Assembly (NCBI GenBank): GCA_965204215.1 | Contig: CBDBDZ010000005.1 | Span: 1 to 64,000 of the forward strand | Direction of reading: 5' to 3' | Length of the DNA: 64,000 nucleotides | From: CBDBDZ01 sp965204215 | GTDB lineage: Bacteria; Pseudomonadota; Gammaproteobacteria; Pseudomonadales; GM7GCV1 | Shown: one piece after another, positions 28,501 through 35,396 of the stretch | How the letters are laid out: each line of letters starts with the position of its first letter | Numbering within the stretch: position 1 is the stretch's first letter | Made by a program: the position numbers and the translations under genes | The notes under the pieces: model-generated | What the model saw: the letters and a program-made list of their open reading frames with translations, nothing else | What the model was told of the DNA's origin: nothing | The model's database searches: none

Positions 28501-29577
28501 ATTACCAACCACATTGAAGTCACCGCCGTGTAAACCAATACCATACACGTAAGATGGCAAGCCAAAACCAAATTGCGGTCCATTGACCAATGCGCCATTC
28601 GCATCACTGAGTTTACGATCAGTCACTGACCAAAAATTGCTGGCGGGCGCATATTGCGGACCAGTGTAACCGACTTCGGCAATTTGTTGTCGGTGCAAGG
28701 CATTCAACTCAGGTGTATCAGACATACCAGCGAATTTGCCGGTTTCATCAAACACCAATTGTTGGGTGTACGCATTGGCAGCACTTGATTGATTAATTTG
28801 TAAAACCGCTTGTGGAGTTTGAACTGTGTTTTTGTGCGATTGTTGATTTTTTGTGCGAGGCACTGTGGTTGGCGAACTTGGGTCTAACAACCATTTTGAG
28901 GCATCGTAGATTTTGCTGGCAGTGTCTTTACCGTGTTGCGCCACTAAGCTGTTAATAAGGCCTGCACTGTCTAATTCTGAATTAAAATCTGAATAGCGAT
29001 GAATGATTGAGCCAATGAATATCATAGCCACATCATAGGCAGTCCATTGAATAGGCAGAAAATCAAAATCCACAAATTCCTTGGGAAGCAAACGCTGCTG
29101 ATCCTGCAATACTTTATTGACTCGGTGGCTAAAGCCATCGGCATAGGCTTGCAAAATTTCTAAATCTTCACTCTTTAATGCCGCCAATTGTTTAGCGACA
29201 GAACGATGATCATAAGTAGAGCGCACATGCGTATCTAGCTCAAGATAATCCACGCCCAGCACTTCAGCCACACGCCCTTCTACAGTACGCCGTAACATCT
29301 CCATCTGAAACAATCGATCAGTCGCCACAGCATAGCCGTAACCAAAGTACACACCGTAATTACTATCAGAAACCACATGGGGTGTGCCGTATTTATCTCG
29401 ATAAATTGTGGTTGCAGCGTTGAGCTTAGCTTCAGTCTGCGGCGATGTTTGACCTTGTTGCTCTGTAGCGCTATCTGGTGAGCAAGCACTCAGCACTATA
29501 ACCAAAACCACATAAAAAGGCAGTCGCGCTACAACGCCCATCGAATCAACTATTTTACTTAAAATTTTTATTAACAT
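25588..29577 (-). CDS. penicillin acylase-amidase signature fusion lipoprotein
   Basis: A 1329-aa single open frame joining two unrelated amide hydrolases. Residues ~1-32 are a signal with lipobox VLSAC (Cys32). Residues ~55-850 are a penicillin-acylase Ntn hydrolase: alpha-chain motif YGTPHVVSDSNYGVYFGYGY, then the predicted autocatalytic cleavage/nucleophile Ser313 in YAPASNFWSV. Residues ~900-1329 are an amidase-signature domain with Lys941 (VVKDN), cis-Ser1017 (AGGSSGGT) and Ser1040 (DTGGSTRIP). All catalytic residues of both halves are present. Penicillin G acylases release phenylacetate from phenylacetyl amides, fitting the adjacent paaX/paa genes and the PaaX-like site upstream. The start is uncertain (Met1 or Met13). 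The cellular site is probably the periplasm or outer membrane. Confidence 0.9.
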   Translation of the reverse strand: MLIKILSKIVDSMGVVARLPFYVVLVIVLSACSPDSATEQQGQTSPQTEAKLNAATTIYRDKYGTPHVVSDSNYGVYFGYGYAVATDRLFQMEMLRRTVEGRVAEVLGVDYLELDTHVRSTYDHRSVAKQLAALKSEDLEILQAYADGFSHRVNKVLQDQQRLLPKEFVDFDFLPIQWTAYDVAMIFIGSIIHRYSDFNSELDSAGLINSLVAQHGKDTASKIYDASKWLLDPSSPTTVPRTKNQQSHKNTVQTPQAVLQINQSSAANAYTQQLVFDETGKFAGMSDTPELNALHRQQIAEVGYTGPQYAPASNFWSVTDRKLSDANGALVNGPQFGFGLPSYVYGIGLHGGDFNVVGNTLLGLPTMLFSHNSHVAWGSTAGMSDQVDVYQERLVKGQPEQYQHNGEIKAFESWNEVIQVRDESPVTIKARRSVHGMVMQMHPEQGIAYARARAWEGAEVQTLMAWINLAKDKTMDAVQQRLSGVAANINFYYMDVDGNLGYTHGGRYPLRAQGHDSRVPALGTGDNDWQGFRPYSDNPTVRNPDQGYIVNWNNRPEEGWIASDLWGQTWSHADRTWHIINELNAKDVLSTDQVWEIAEKVSYDDVSARFLLPYLEDAMNKTANTLTLDARANSDADSVIGSALIALLKWNGEWRINQSGVYGAEELIVESWTKNLFNAVLLDDIGEEKFSMFSATNNPSNKLGPSMPSSVGVKVILRNLQQLGSDSIAYDFFNDVDPNLVLAQTFIDTIEQLVAQHGTALSSWTLAPAPMVWSPFNFRGVPQASPDAKISLPAYMNRGSENNFFIAKDGAFTAFDVIPPGQSGFVAPDGSASANANDQMNLYAEYQLKTIPFTFEQIKAVSVSAESIDSGILNMRKTPSSANSVGKVSATVQAALKAVKRFDNLATMIHVDAERALSAANAADNEKNTMGALHGMAIVVKDNIHVAGMPNSAGTPALKDFVPNSNDPSVQRVIDAGGIVLGKANMHELAFGITSNNAAFGAVRNFHDPSKIAGGSSGGTAVAVAAGIVKMGLGTDTGGSTRIPPALNGVVGFRPSAGRYPAGDWSVTPISSTRDTVGPIANNVSNVALLDCVITQCDEQLSPADLNGLRLGVPRAYFYQNLSPDVASVTDAALAKLAAAGVVLVDVEMPGIEAANNAAGFAVALYEFKQEMPQYLKKNLTGVSLVEVANAIASPDVKGTVMSQLGDQAVPETAYREAMDTFRPQLLAIYKKTFESNNIAALVLPTTPLTATPIETSDETVSLNGEQSPTFTTFIRNTDPTSNAGLPSITLPSGKDSNGMPIGLMLDGPANSDRLLLSIAQAIESLFKT

Positions 29578-29742
29578 ATTTTTTAATATAAGAAGTTTAC
29601 AATACCAGTTATGCTATCTGTGTTGATGTACCATCGCACCAGATAGCGATAAGAAATGAGGGTTAAAAGCAGCTGTGCAACCACGCCCAAACCGCTTCTT
29701 TCCAGTCTGGTTAAATTTACGTTAGCACATCGACTTATTTAA

Positions 29743-29781
29743 TGATACATAAAAAATCGACTCTTGACCTACTTAGTATCA
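29743..29781. promoter_or_regulatory. PaaX-type operator in acylase/transporter intergenic region
   Basis: TGATAC at 29743-29748 and GTATCA at 29776-29781 are separated by exactly 27 bp, identical in sequence and spacing to the paa divergent operator. It lies between the leftward acylase-amidase gene (start 29577) and the rightward transporter gene (29853). Outer bases match less well (ATGATACAT against AGTATCACA). A TTGACC lies within it at 29764-29769, but no well-spaced -10 box is evident. Confidence 0.75.
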
Positions 29782-29852
29782 CATTCACCTATGCTAACGC
29801 CCTAGTAATTGGTATCCTCACTAATCAATAGCACGAGCAACTAATAGTAAAA

Positions 29853-31178
29853 ATGAATCAAACAGAATCCACCGAACAAATCGTTTCACGTATCATTGAC
29901 AATGGTCAAGTCAGTTTCCAACAAGTCTTAGTCATTGCTCTATGTCTGATCTTTAATATGATTGACGGCTTTGATATCACCGCGATGGCGGTCGTGGCTA
30001 AAACTGTCGGTGTTGAGCTGCAACTTTCTGCCGACAAAATTGGTTGGATATTCAGCTTTGCGCTGTCGGGCATGATGCTCGGCGCTATGCTGCTGGCACC
30101 CTTGTCCGACATTATTGGTCGTAGAAATATGATTATCATCAGCTTATTGCTGGTTGCCATTTCTATCTTATTCACTGCCCAAGCTGATAATTTATTTGAG
30201 TTTATTGTGCTTCGCTTTATCAGCGGTTTAGGCGCTGGCGCCATGTTGGCCTGTCAGGCCACGCTCGCCTCTGAGTACAGTCCAGATAAGTATCGCGCAC
30301 TGTCGGTGGGCATTGTGACAGCTGGCTACCCGTTAGGTGCAATGATGACCTCCGTGATTGCCGGTTACGTCATGCCCGATTACGGTTGGCGTGGAATGTT
30401 TTGGTTTGGCGGCGGCATCACGCTTTTGATGGTGTTTGTTGGTCTATTATTAGTACCCGAATCATTGAAATTCTTGTTCGAGCGCAGACCGAGTAATGCA
30501 CTGGCAAAGGCAAATAAAATTTTAAGCAAATTAAAAAAGAACACATTAGATGCACTGCCTGAAATCAAAAAGGTAGAAATACCGCGAGGTAATTTACTCA
30601 GTAATGTCCGCAGCTTGCTGCACCCAAGTTTGCGTACCGCCACCTTCTTTTTGTGGACTTCTTTCTTTATGTGCTTTGCCACGCTTTATGTCCTATTAAG
30701 CTGGATACCGCGTTTAGTTGAAGACGCGGGTCACGGTTTTCAAGTAGGGCGCAATGCGTTCTTTTGGTTTAATTTAGGCGGTGTTATCGGCATTCTTACC
30801 ATGGGCATACTCTCAACCCGTTTTGTGCTGAGCAATGTAATCAGCTTTATGGCAATTGGCGCTGCTGTGGCGATGATTTTATTTGCCACCATCGAGCTGA
30901 ATTTGTTCTTGATGATGTTCTTGATTTTTTTAATCGGTGTGTTGCAACAAGGCGGCTTTACGGGTTTGTATGCAGCCGCGTCAAAAGCCTATCCAACGGC
31001 TATTCGTTCCACCGGCATTGGCTGGGGTATTGGCTTAGGGCGTGCTGGGGCGGTAATCGGTCCAGTGGTGGCTGGCTATCTGATTGCCGCAAATTATGAT
31101 TTATCGTTCATATTTTATCTGTTTGCAGCGCCCATGGTATTGGGCAGCTTTCTTGCCTATCGCCTGAAAATAAAATAA
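29853..31178 (+). CDS. MFS transporter, aromatic acid:H+ symporter type
   Basis: 441-aa major facilitator with about 12 hydrophobic segments. The N-terminal DGFDITAMAVVAKTVG with its Asp in helix 1, the loop motif PLSDIIGRRNM and the helix-4 region FISGLGAGAMLACQAT are typical of the AAHS family that imports 4-hydroxybenzoate, benzoate and related acids. Between a PaaX-type element and the catabolic genes, phenylacetate or indoleacetate is a reasonable substrate guess. It is divergent from the acylase fusion (275 bp) and convergent with the cyclase operon. Confidence 0.88.
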   Translation: MNQTESTEQIVSRIIDNGQVSFQQVLVIALCLIFNMIDGFDITAMAVVAKTVGVELQLSADKIGWIFSFALSGMMLGAMLLAPLSDIIGRRNMIIISLLLVAISILFTAQADNLFEFIVLRFISGLGAGAMLACQATLASEYSPDKYRALSVGIVTAGYPLGAMMTSVIAGYVMPDYGWRGMFWFGGGITLLMVFVGLLLVPESLKFLFERRPSNALAKANKILSKLKKNTLDALPEIKKVEIPRGNLLSNVRSLLHPSLRTATFFLWTSFFMCFATLYVLLSWIPRLVEDAGHGFQVGRNAFFWFNLGGVIGILTMGILSTRFVLSNVISFMAIGAAVAMILFATIELNLFLMMFLIFLIGVLQQGGFTGLYAAASKAYPTAIRSTGIGWGIGLGRAGAVIGPVVAGYLIAANYDLSFIFYLFAAPMVLGSFLAYRLKIK

Positions 31179-31290
31179 GTTTTTTATGCTGCTTACATGG
31201 TACTCATATGCTACAAAGTAGCCTATTTATTTGCAGTCGTCATTAGTAACGACTCAGTGAGTTACCGCTAGACTAACGAGTAAGCCCTCG

Positions 31291-31350
31291 CTATTAAGAG
31301 CCAATAGGTACTATTAAGAGCCAATAGGTACTATTAAGAGCCAATAGGTA
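31291..31350. repeat. three perfect 20-bp tandem repeats at the cyclase gene 3' end
   Basis: CTATTAAGAGCCAATAGGTA is repeated three times without gaps. On the minus strand the first copy encodes the last residues (VPIGS) and TAA stop of the cyclase gene; the other two copies, each with the same stop, lie downstream. The 20-bp unit is not a multiple of three. Confidence 0.98.
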
Positions 31351-32122
31351 CCAGGGCCAACACTCTTGCGGGGCTTCCCGAGCCGTTTTCAATTTTCAGA
31401 GGCGCGGCCAAAATAACAGCGCCCGTTGGTGGCAATTGATCAAGGTTGCATAGACTGGCTAAACCGCACTTGTTCGCACCATGCATCATTGAATGGCAAG
31501 GAAATTGTGGATCTTGACCTGAGGCAAGTCCTGCATCTGTGCCCACTGTTTCAGTTCCAACGCCCAGCACATTACGCTCTTCAGCTAGAAAACGCACTGC
31601 GTCTGGATCCCAACCGGGAGTGTTAGAGCCATCGTATTGAATGTTTAGATAGTCATCGTTCTTGGTCTTCTTGGACCAGTCCGTGCGGTACAAAAACCAT
31701 GCTCGTTCGGCAATTTGACCGTGCTTGGCTTCCCACGCTTTAATGAAATCCACCGTAATTAAAAAGTTCGGATCCGCCCTTGATTCCTCCACAGCATCAA
31801 CCACATAGGCTGAAGCAAAGAAGTTTTCCAGCGGCAGAGTATCCGTGGCGTTATTTTGATTATCTTTACCAGTCACCCAATGAATAGGTGCATCAAAGTG
31901 TGTGCCTGTGTGCTCACCACATTTGATATTATTCCAATACCAAGCAGGGCCTTTGTCATCGTACTTTGAGATTAAGTGCTTGCTAAAACCCCAAGACTCT
32001 CCCCATTTATAACGAGTAGGCAGCGGCAATAAAGGCGTGTCTTCATTTAATACACGCGTAAGATCAACCACACGAACATTCTGTGAGGCAATGGCGGAGA
32101 CTAGGTTTTCTAATACGGTCAT
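31334..32122 (-). CDS. cyclase-family metal-dependent hydrolase (isatin hydrolase / kynurenine formamidase type)
   Basis: 262-aa member of the cyclase family (PF04199 type). The metal-binding signature HTGTHFDAPIHW lies near residue 72, followed by TGKDNQNNATDT; a second conserved block, GVGTETVGTDAG, is near residue 187. Relatives include kynurenine formamidase and isatin hydrolase, which opens the indole-dione ring to isatinate. It is the last gene of an operon with a Rieske dioxygenase and SDR, which makes an isatin-like or N-formyl/lactam ring-opening step attractive. The exact activity is not decidable from motifs. It starts 32 bp after the dioxygenase beta subunit. Confidence 0.85.
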   Translation of the reverse strand: MTVLENLVSAIASQNVRVVDLTRVLNEDTPLLPLPTRYKWGESWGFSKHLISKYDDKGPAWYWNNIKCGEHTGTHFDAPIHWVTGKDNQNNATDTLPLENFFASAYVVDAVEESRADPNFLITVDFIKAWEAKHGQIAERAWFLYRTDWSKKTKNDDYLNIQYDGSNTPGWDPDAVRFLAEERNVLGVGTETVGTDAGLASGQDPQFPCHSMMHGANKCGLASLCNLDQLPPTGAVILAAPLKIENGSGSPARVLALVPIGS

Positions 32123-32154
32123 AAGAATAAAACGTTTAGTTAGAGGTAAATGTT

Positions 32155-32637
32155 CTAAATATAAATAAGCATACTGCTGAGGTTTGCATCACAATTAATG
32201 ATGTTGACGCGTTTTTGTTTAATCCGCCAATCAGCGTTGTGTATCACTAATTCATGCTGATAAGTTCCAGCGTATAACTGTTGCTTGTTGTCGGAAAATA
32301 CCACGCAATGAAAATTAGACATCACCGTCATTGCCTTCGCAGACGCGCCTTCGCCTAGGCATATATTCCCAATAAGATGCGAACACCGAATCGGTAAATC
32401 TTTGGATGCCGCTCTTGGGTGGCTTAGGTTTCTGCGACGAATCTCCATGATGGTTCGGTCATCATAAAACAAGGAAATATGATTGATTGGGTCTGTCTGC
32501 TCTGGCGTAACGGGCATCCAGTAGACACCGTCGGGTGTGTATAAATCTACCCAATCATCGAGGTTGGCTTGGTCCAAAAAATCGGCTTCTCGGTAAAGAA
32601 GTGCCTGCGCATCTGCAAGCAGGTTAGCGGCACTCAT
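32155..32637 (-). CDS. ring-hydroxylating dioxygenase beta subunit
   Basis: 160-aa SnoaL-like/cystatin-fold small subunit of an aromatic ring-hydroxylating dioxygenase. Recognised from EADFLDQANLDDWVDLYTPD and GVYWMPV near the N-terminus and the IKQKRVNIINCDA segment near the end. It has no metal centre; it stabilises the alpha3beta3 oligomer. Its ATG overlaps the stop of the alpha-subunit gene by four bases. Confidence 0.92.
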   Translation of the reverse strand: MSAANLLADAQALLYREADFLDQANLDDWVDLYTPDGVYWMPVTPEQTDPINHISLFYDDRTIMEIRRRNLSHPRAASKDLPIRCSHLIGNICLGEGASAKAMTVMSNFHCVVFSDNKQQLYAGTYQHELVIHNADWRIKQKRVNIINCDANLSSMLIYI

Positions 32638-33995
32638 GCTTGCTCTGCCGACTTTTGATCATCGTCATGCTGGCTTGCTGGCGCTTGACATCCAGATAGT
32701 GGCGCACCAAGCATGTAATATTTCCACGCTCTAAACTGGGTACGCATATCTAAATCGCTGGTTCCTAAATTGGTTCGCCGACCGTTCTCTTCAACATCTG
32801 AGCCATGGTTGCGATGAAATTCAACCCAATCACTAGCACTTGAGCGCAAGCCTTGTTGCACACGCAAATAAACCGCCAAATCATCCGCTCCTACCATTGA
32901 ACCATTGGAATTAATCAAGCGTGAATAAAGTAAGGTTCGTTGCAGCATTGACTCTGGTGCGCCCTTTAGTCGAAAAGACCACGTTTCGATGATGGTTTTA
33001 TCGGCCGCAATAGGGCGCACAACCCGAATATTTTGTACCGCCGATTTAAACGTAACCGATGGGTAGTACAAGGTGTTGTGAGAGTTATAGCCCAAGATTT
33101 GCTCGGTGCGCTCCTCACCATAGGAGTCAATCATGGCTTGCTTATATTCGGTGTCTACTGAGTAGTCTGCATGAATGCTGGTCTTACCACCATCAAAATG
33201 ATGACCATAGTCAAAACCAGTAATGCCGCTGTCTTCAAATTTTTGATAAGAAGCACCAAACGGCGGGATTATCTCGGCTTCGAGTCGGTTCGGAGAATCT
33301 TCTGGCAAGGTGGATATGTATTGATTGGCCGCGTCCACCACTGATTTATGTACCACCATGGGGTGCATGGTGTCGTTTAAATTTTCGGTAAAGAGCTTCC
33401 AATTACAATCGTGTTCAAATTTAAGCACACCGCCAGCTACTTCAACCTCACCGTCAGGCGCACGATCGCACAAATTATCTATGGTAATGGCCGCCTCGCC
33501 TAACCACGCTTGTAAATCAACCATGCTGTTGCTCAATGTGGCGAATACAAATCCTCGATAAACACCACTGCGAAAAGGTTGCATATTGTATTGCGCATCT
33601 GTCTTATCAAAGCCCGTATTTTCATAGCCCGTTTGATGCGGCACGCCCACCAGTTTACCATCGAGCTTATACGTCCAACCATGGTAGGGGCAGGTAAATC
33701 GCGCATTCTTACCACAAGGCTTAGCCACTAATTTTGCCCCCTTGTGACCACAACGATTGTGCAGCACGTGAATGGCATTATCTTGATCTCTGACCATAAC
33801 GGCGGGCATACCCGCAAAATCCAAACTGAAATAATCGCCAGCATTAGGCACCTGACTTTCGTGACCGATAAAAATCCAAGACTTACCCCAGATATTGCGC
33901 ATTTCAAGCTCAAAGACAGACTGATCAATATACACATTTTTATGCGCACGTTTATCGCTCACCCATTCATCTAATTGTTGTTCAGTGATATTCAT
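32634..33995 (-). CDS. Rieske ring-hydroxylating dioxygenase alpha subunit
   Basis: 453-aa catalytic subunit. The Rieske [2Fe-2S] motif is NRCGHKGAKL with FTCPYHGWTY (CxH, 17 residues, CxxH) near residue 82. The mononuclear iron site includes the two histidines in NDTMHPMVVHKS near residue 210. Overall resemblance is to the anthranilate/indole-acting group rather than to naphthalene enzymes, judged by eye only. It adds O2 to an aromatic ring using electrons from a ferredoxin/reductase, neither of which is encoded nearby. With the neighbouring cyclase-family hydrolase, CoA ligase and thiolase, an indole-3-acetate-type or aminoaromatic substrate is plausible. Confidence 0.93.
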   Translation of the reverse strand: MNITEQQLDEWVSDKRAHKNVYIDQSVFELEMRNIWGKSWIFIGHESQVPNAGDYFSLDFAGMPAVMVRDQDNAIHVLHNRCGHKGAKLVAKPCGKNARFTCPYHGWTYKLDGKLVGVPHQTGYENTGFDKTDAQYNMQPFRSGVYRGFVFATLSNSMVDLQAWLGEAAITIDNLCDRAPDGEVEVAGGVLKFEHDCNWKLFTENLNDTMHPMVVHKSVVDAANQYISTLPEDSPNRLEAEIIPPFGASYQKFEDSGITGFDYGHHFDGGKTSIHADYSVDTEYKQAMIDSYGEERTEQILGYNSHNTLYYPSVTFKSAVQNIRVVRPIAADKTIIETWSFRLKGAPESMLQRTLLYSRLINSNGSMVGADDLAVYLRVQQGLRSSASDWVEFHRNHGSDVEENGRRTNLGTSDLDMRTQFRAWKYYMLGAPLSGCQAPASQHDDDQKSAEQA

Positions 33996-34036
33996 ATTCG
34001 CTTCTGTGTTACGTGTTTTGCCACTTGTTCGCTTTA

Positions 34037-34783
34037 TTAGAGGGAAACACTGCCCAAACTACTGCCACCGCAAACCATCAGTGTTTGACCCGTGACAAAA
34101 CCGCTTTTTTCGTTGACAAAAAAACTAACCGCATTGGCCACATCGCTTGGCAGTCCTATGCGCTTAACGGGGATACTCGCGGCCAACGCTTTCTTTTTGT
34201 CGCTGCCATCTTCTATAACCGCATCGAACATTTCAGTGGCTTCGATAGGCCCCGGCGCCACCGTATTAACCGTAATACCATGCTCGCCTAATTCTAATGC
34301 CCACGTACGCGCCAAGCCAATCATACCAGATTTGGTTGCGCTGTAAGAAGTGCGTGTTTGTAAGCCCAAGGCGGCACGCGAAGTAATCAACACTACTCGA
34401 CCAAAGCCTTGTGCTTTCATCTCTGGCAAGAACGCCTGAGTCATCGAAATGGCAGCGCCTATGTGTACCTGAGTTAGGTATTCAAAATCCTCCAGCGACA
34501 CATCTTCTAGTAAGTTGGCTCGAATCAAACCGGCGTTGTGTACAAAACCAGTTACCCGAAAATCACGGGCAAGCTGCTGAGCGGTTTTCTCAACCGCCTG
34601 CTTATCACTTAAATCTAAGGCGACATTATGTAGATTTTGATGCTCAATTGCAGCGGCTCTGCGCGATACATTCACCACAACCTTGCCCTGCTCTAGCAAT
34701 TGTTGGCAAATCACCTGACCAATCCCAGTGCTGCCTCCAGTAACAATAATTGTTTGACGCTTACTCACTTTAACCTCGCTCAC
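34037..34783 (-). CDS. short-chain dehydrogenase/reductase (FabG-like)
   Basis: 248-aa classical SDR. Cofactor motif VTGGSTGIGQ at the N-terminus, structural NAG motif (VHNAGLI), catalytic Ser in LITSRAALG and the Tyr-x-x-x-Lys pair in TSYSATKSG. Likely dehydrogenates a hydroxy intermediate of the operon's pathway, for example a dihydrodiol, dioxindole-like or 3-hydroxyacyl compound; which one cannot be read from sequence. Lies between the OB-fold partner gene and the dioxygenase alpha subunit. Confidence 0.88.
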   Translation of the reverse strand: MSEVKVSKRQTIIVTGGSTGIGQVICQQLLEQGKVVVNVSRRAAAIEHQNLHNVALDLSDKQAVEKTAQQLARDFRVTGFVHNAGLIRANLLEDVSLEDFEYLTQVHIGAAISMTQAFLPEMKAQGFGRVVLITSRAALGLQTRTSYSATKSGMIGLARTWALELGEHGITVNTVAPGPIEATEMFDAVIEDGSDKKKALAASIPVKRIGLPSDVANAVSFFVNEKSGFVTGQTLMVCGGSSLGSVSL

Positions 34784-34832
34784 TTAAATTTTTTCACGTT
34801 AACGGTGCATGGCTGTTTATGCTCGCTCATAG

Positions 34833-35396
34833 CTACTCAACTTCGCGCAAGCCTAATTGCTTAACAATCGCCATACGTGCAGCAACTGTATCAATGTCTG
34901 TACCCTTGGCCACGGCAATCAACACCGATTGATAGGTCGAATCTGTGGCGGTAAAAACCTCAATCGGGGTGCCGCTAGGCAAGGCTTCTGCCACACAAAT
35001 GCTTTGCTCAATATCAGCAAACGACTGCACCGCTAAATGCGCAAACAGCACTTGACCAGCTACCTCAACCGTCACAATTGGCCATGGTGCATGCGCGATC
35101 TTACGTTTAAAAAACTCCCATTGACTATGAAACAATTCAGATACGCTCAGAATAACGCCTTCTGGATTAGTATCAGTCCAGCGCATCTGGTCGCTTAAAC
35201 AACGTTTACATAACTCTCTGGGCGGGTAATTAATCTCAGAGCACGCTTGGCAATGTTGCAACTTTAAAACCCCTTGAAAATTAGCAGCACTAAACGAAGC
35301 ACCTAATAAGGTGCGTGTTTTAGGTGGCTTGGGGTTTTGGCGTATCCATGGCTTTTCATAAGTAAGCACACGCCGTTTGATATGTTTACTGCCCAT
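34833..35396 (-). CDS. OB-fold / zinc-ribbon (DUF35) thiolase partner
   Basis: 187-aa protein with the DUF35 layout: an N-terminal zinc-ribbon (LQHCQACSEINYPPRELCKRC, here split: LQHCQAC and RELCKRC, four Cys) and a C-terminal OB-fold. Such proteins pair with non-decarboxylating thiolases; BbsA with BbsB in benzylsuccinate degradation is the best-known aromatic example. The gene overlaps the thiolase gene upstream by 11 bases, strongly implying a complex. The N-terminal ~30 residues (KHIKRRVLTYEKPWIR) look like an extra extension. Confidence 0.85.
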   Translation of the reverse strand: MGSKHIKRRVLTYEKPWIRQNPKPPKTRTLLGASFSAANFQGVLKLQHCQACSEINYPPRELCKRCLSDQMRWTDTNPEGVILSVSELFHSQWEFFKRKIAHAPWPIVTVEVAGQVLFAHLAVQSFADIEQSICVAEALPSGTPIEVFTATDSTYQSVLIAVAKGTDIDTVAARMAIVKQLGLREVE

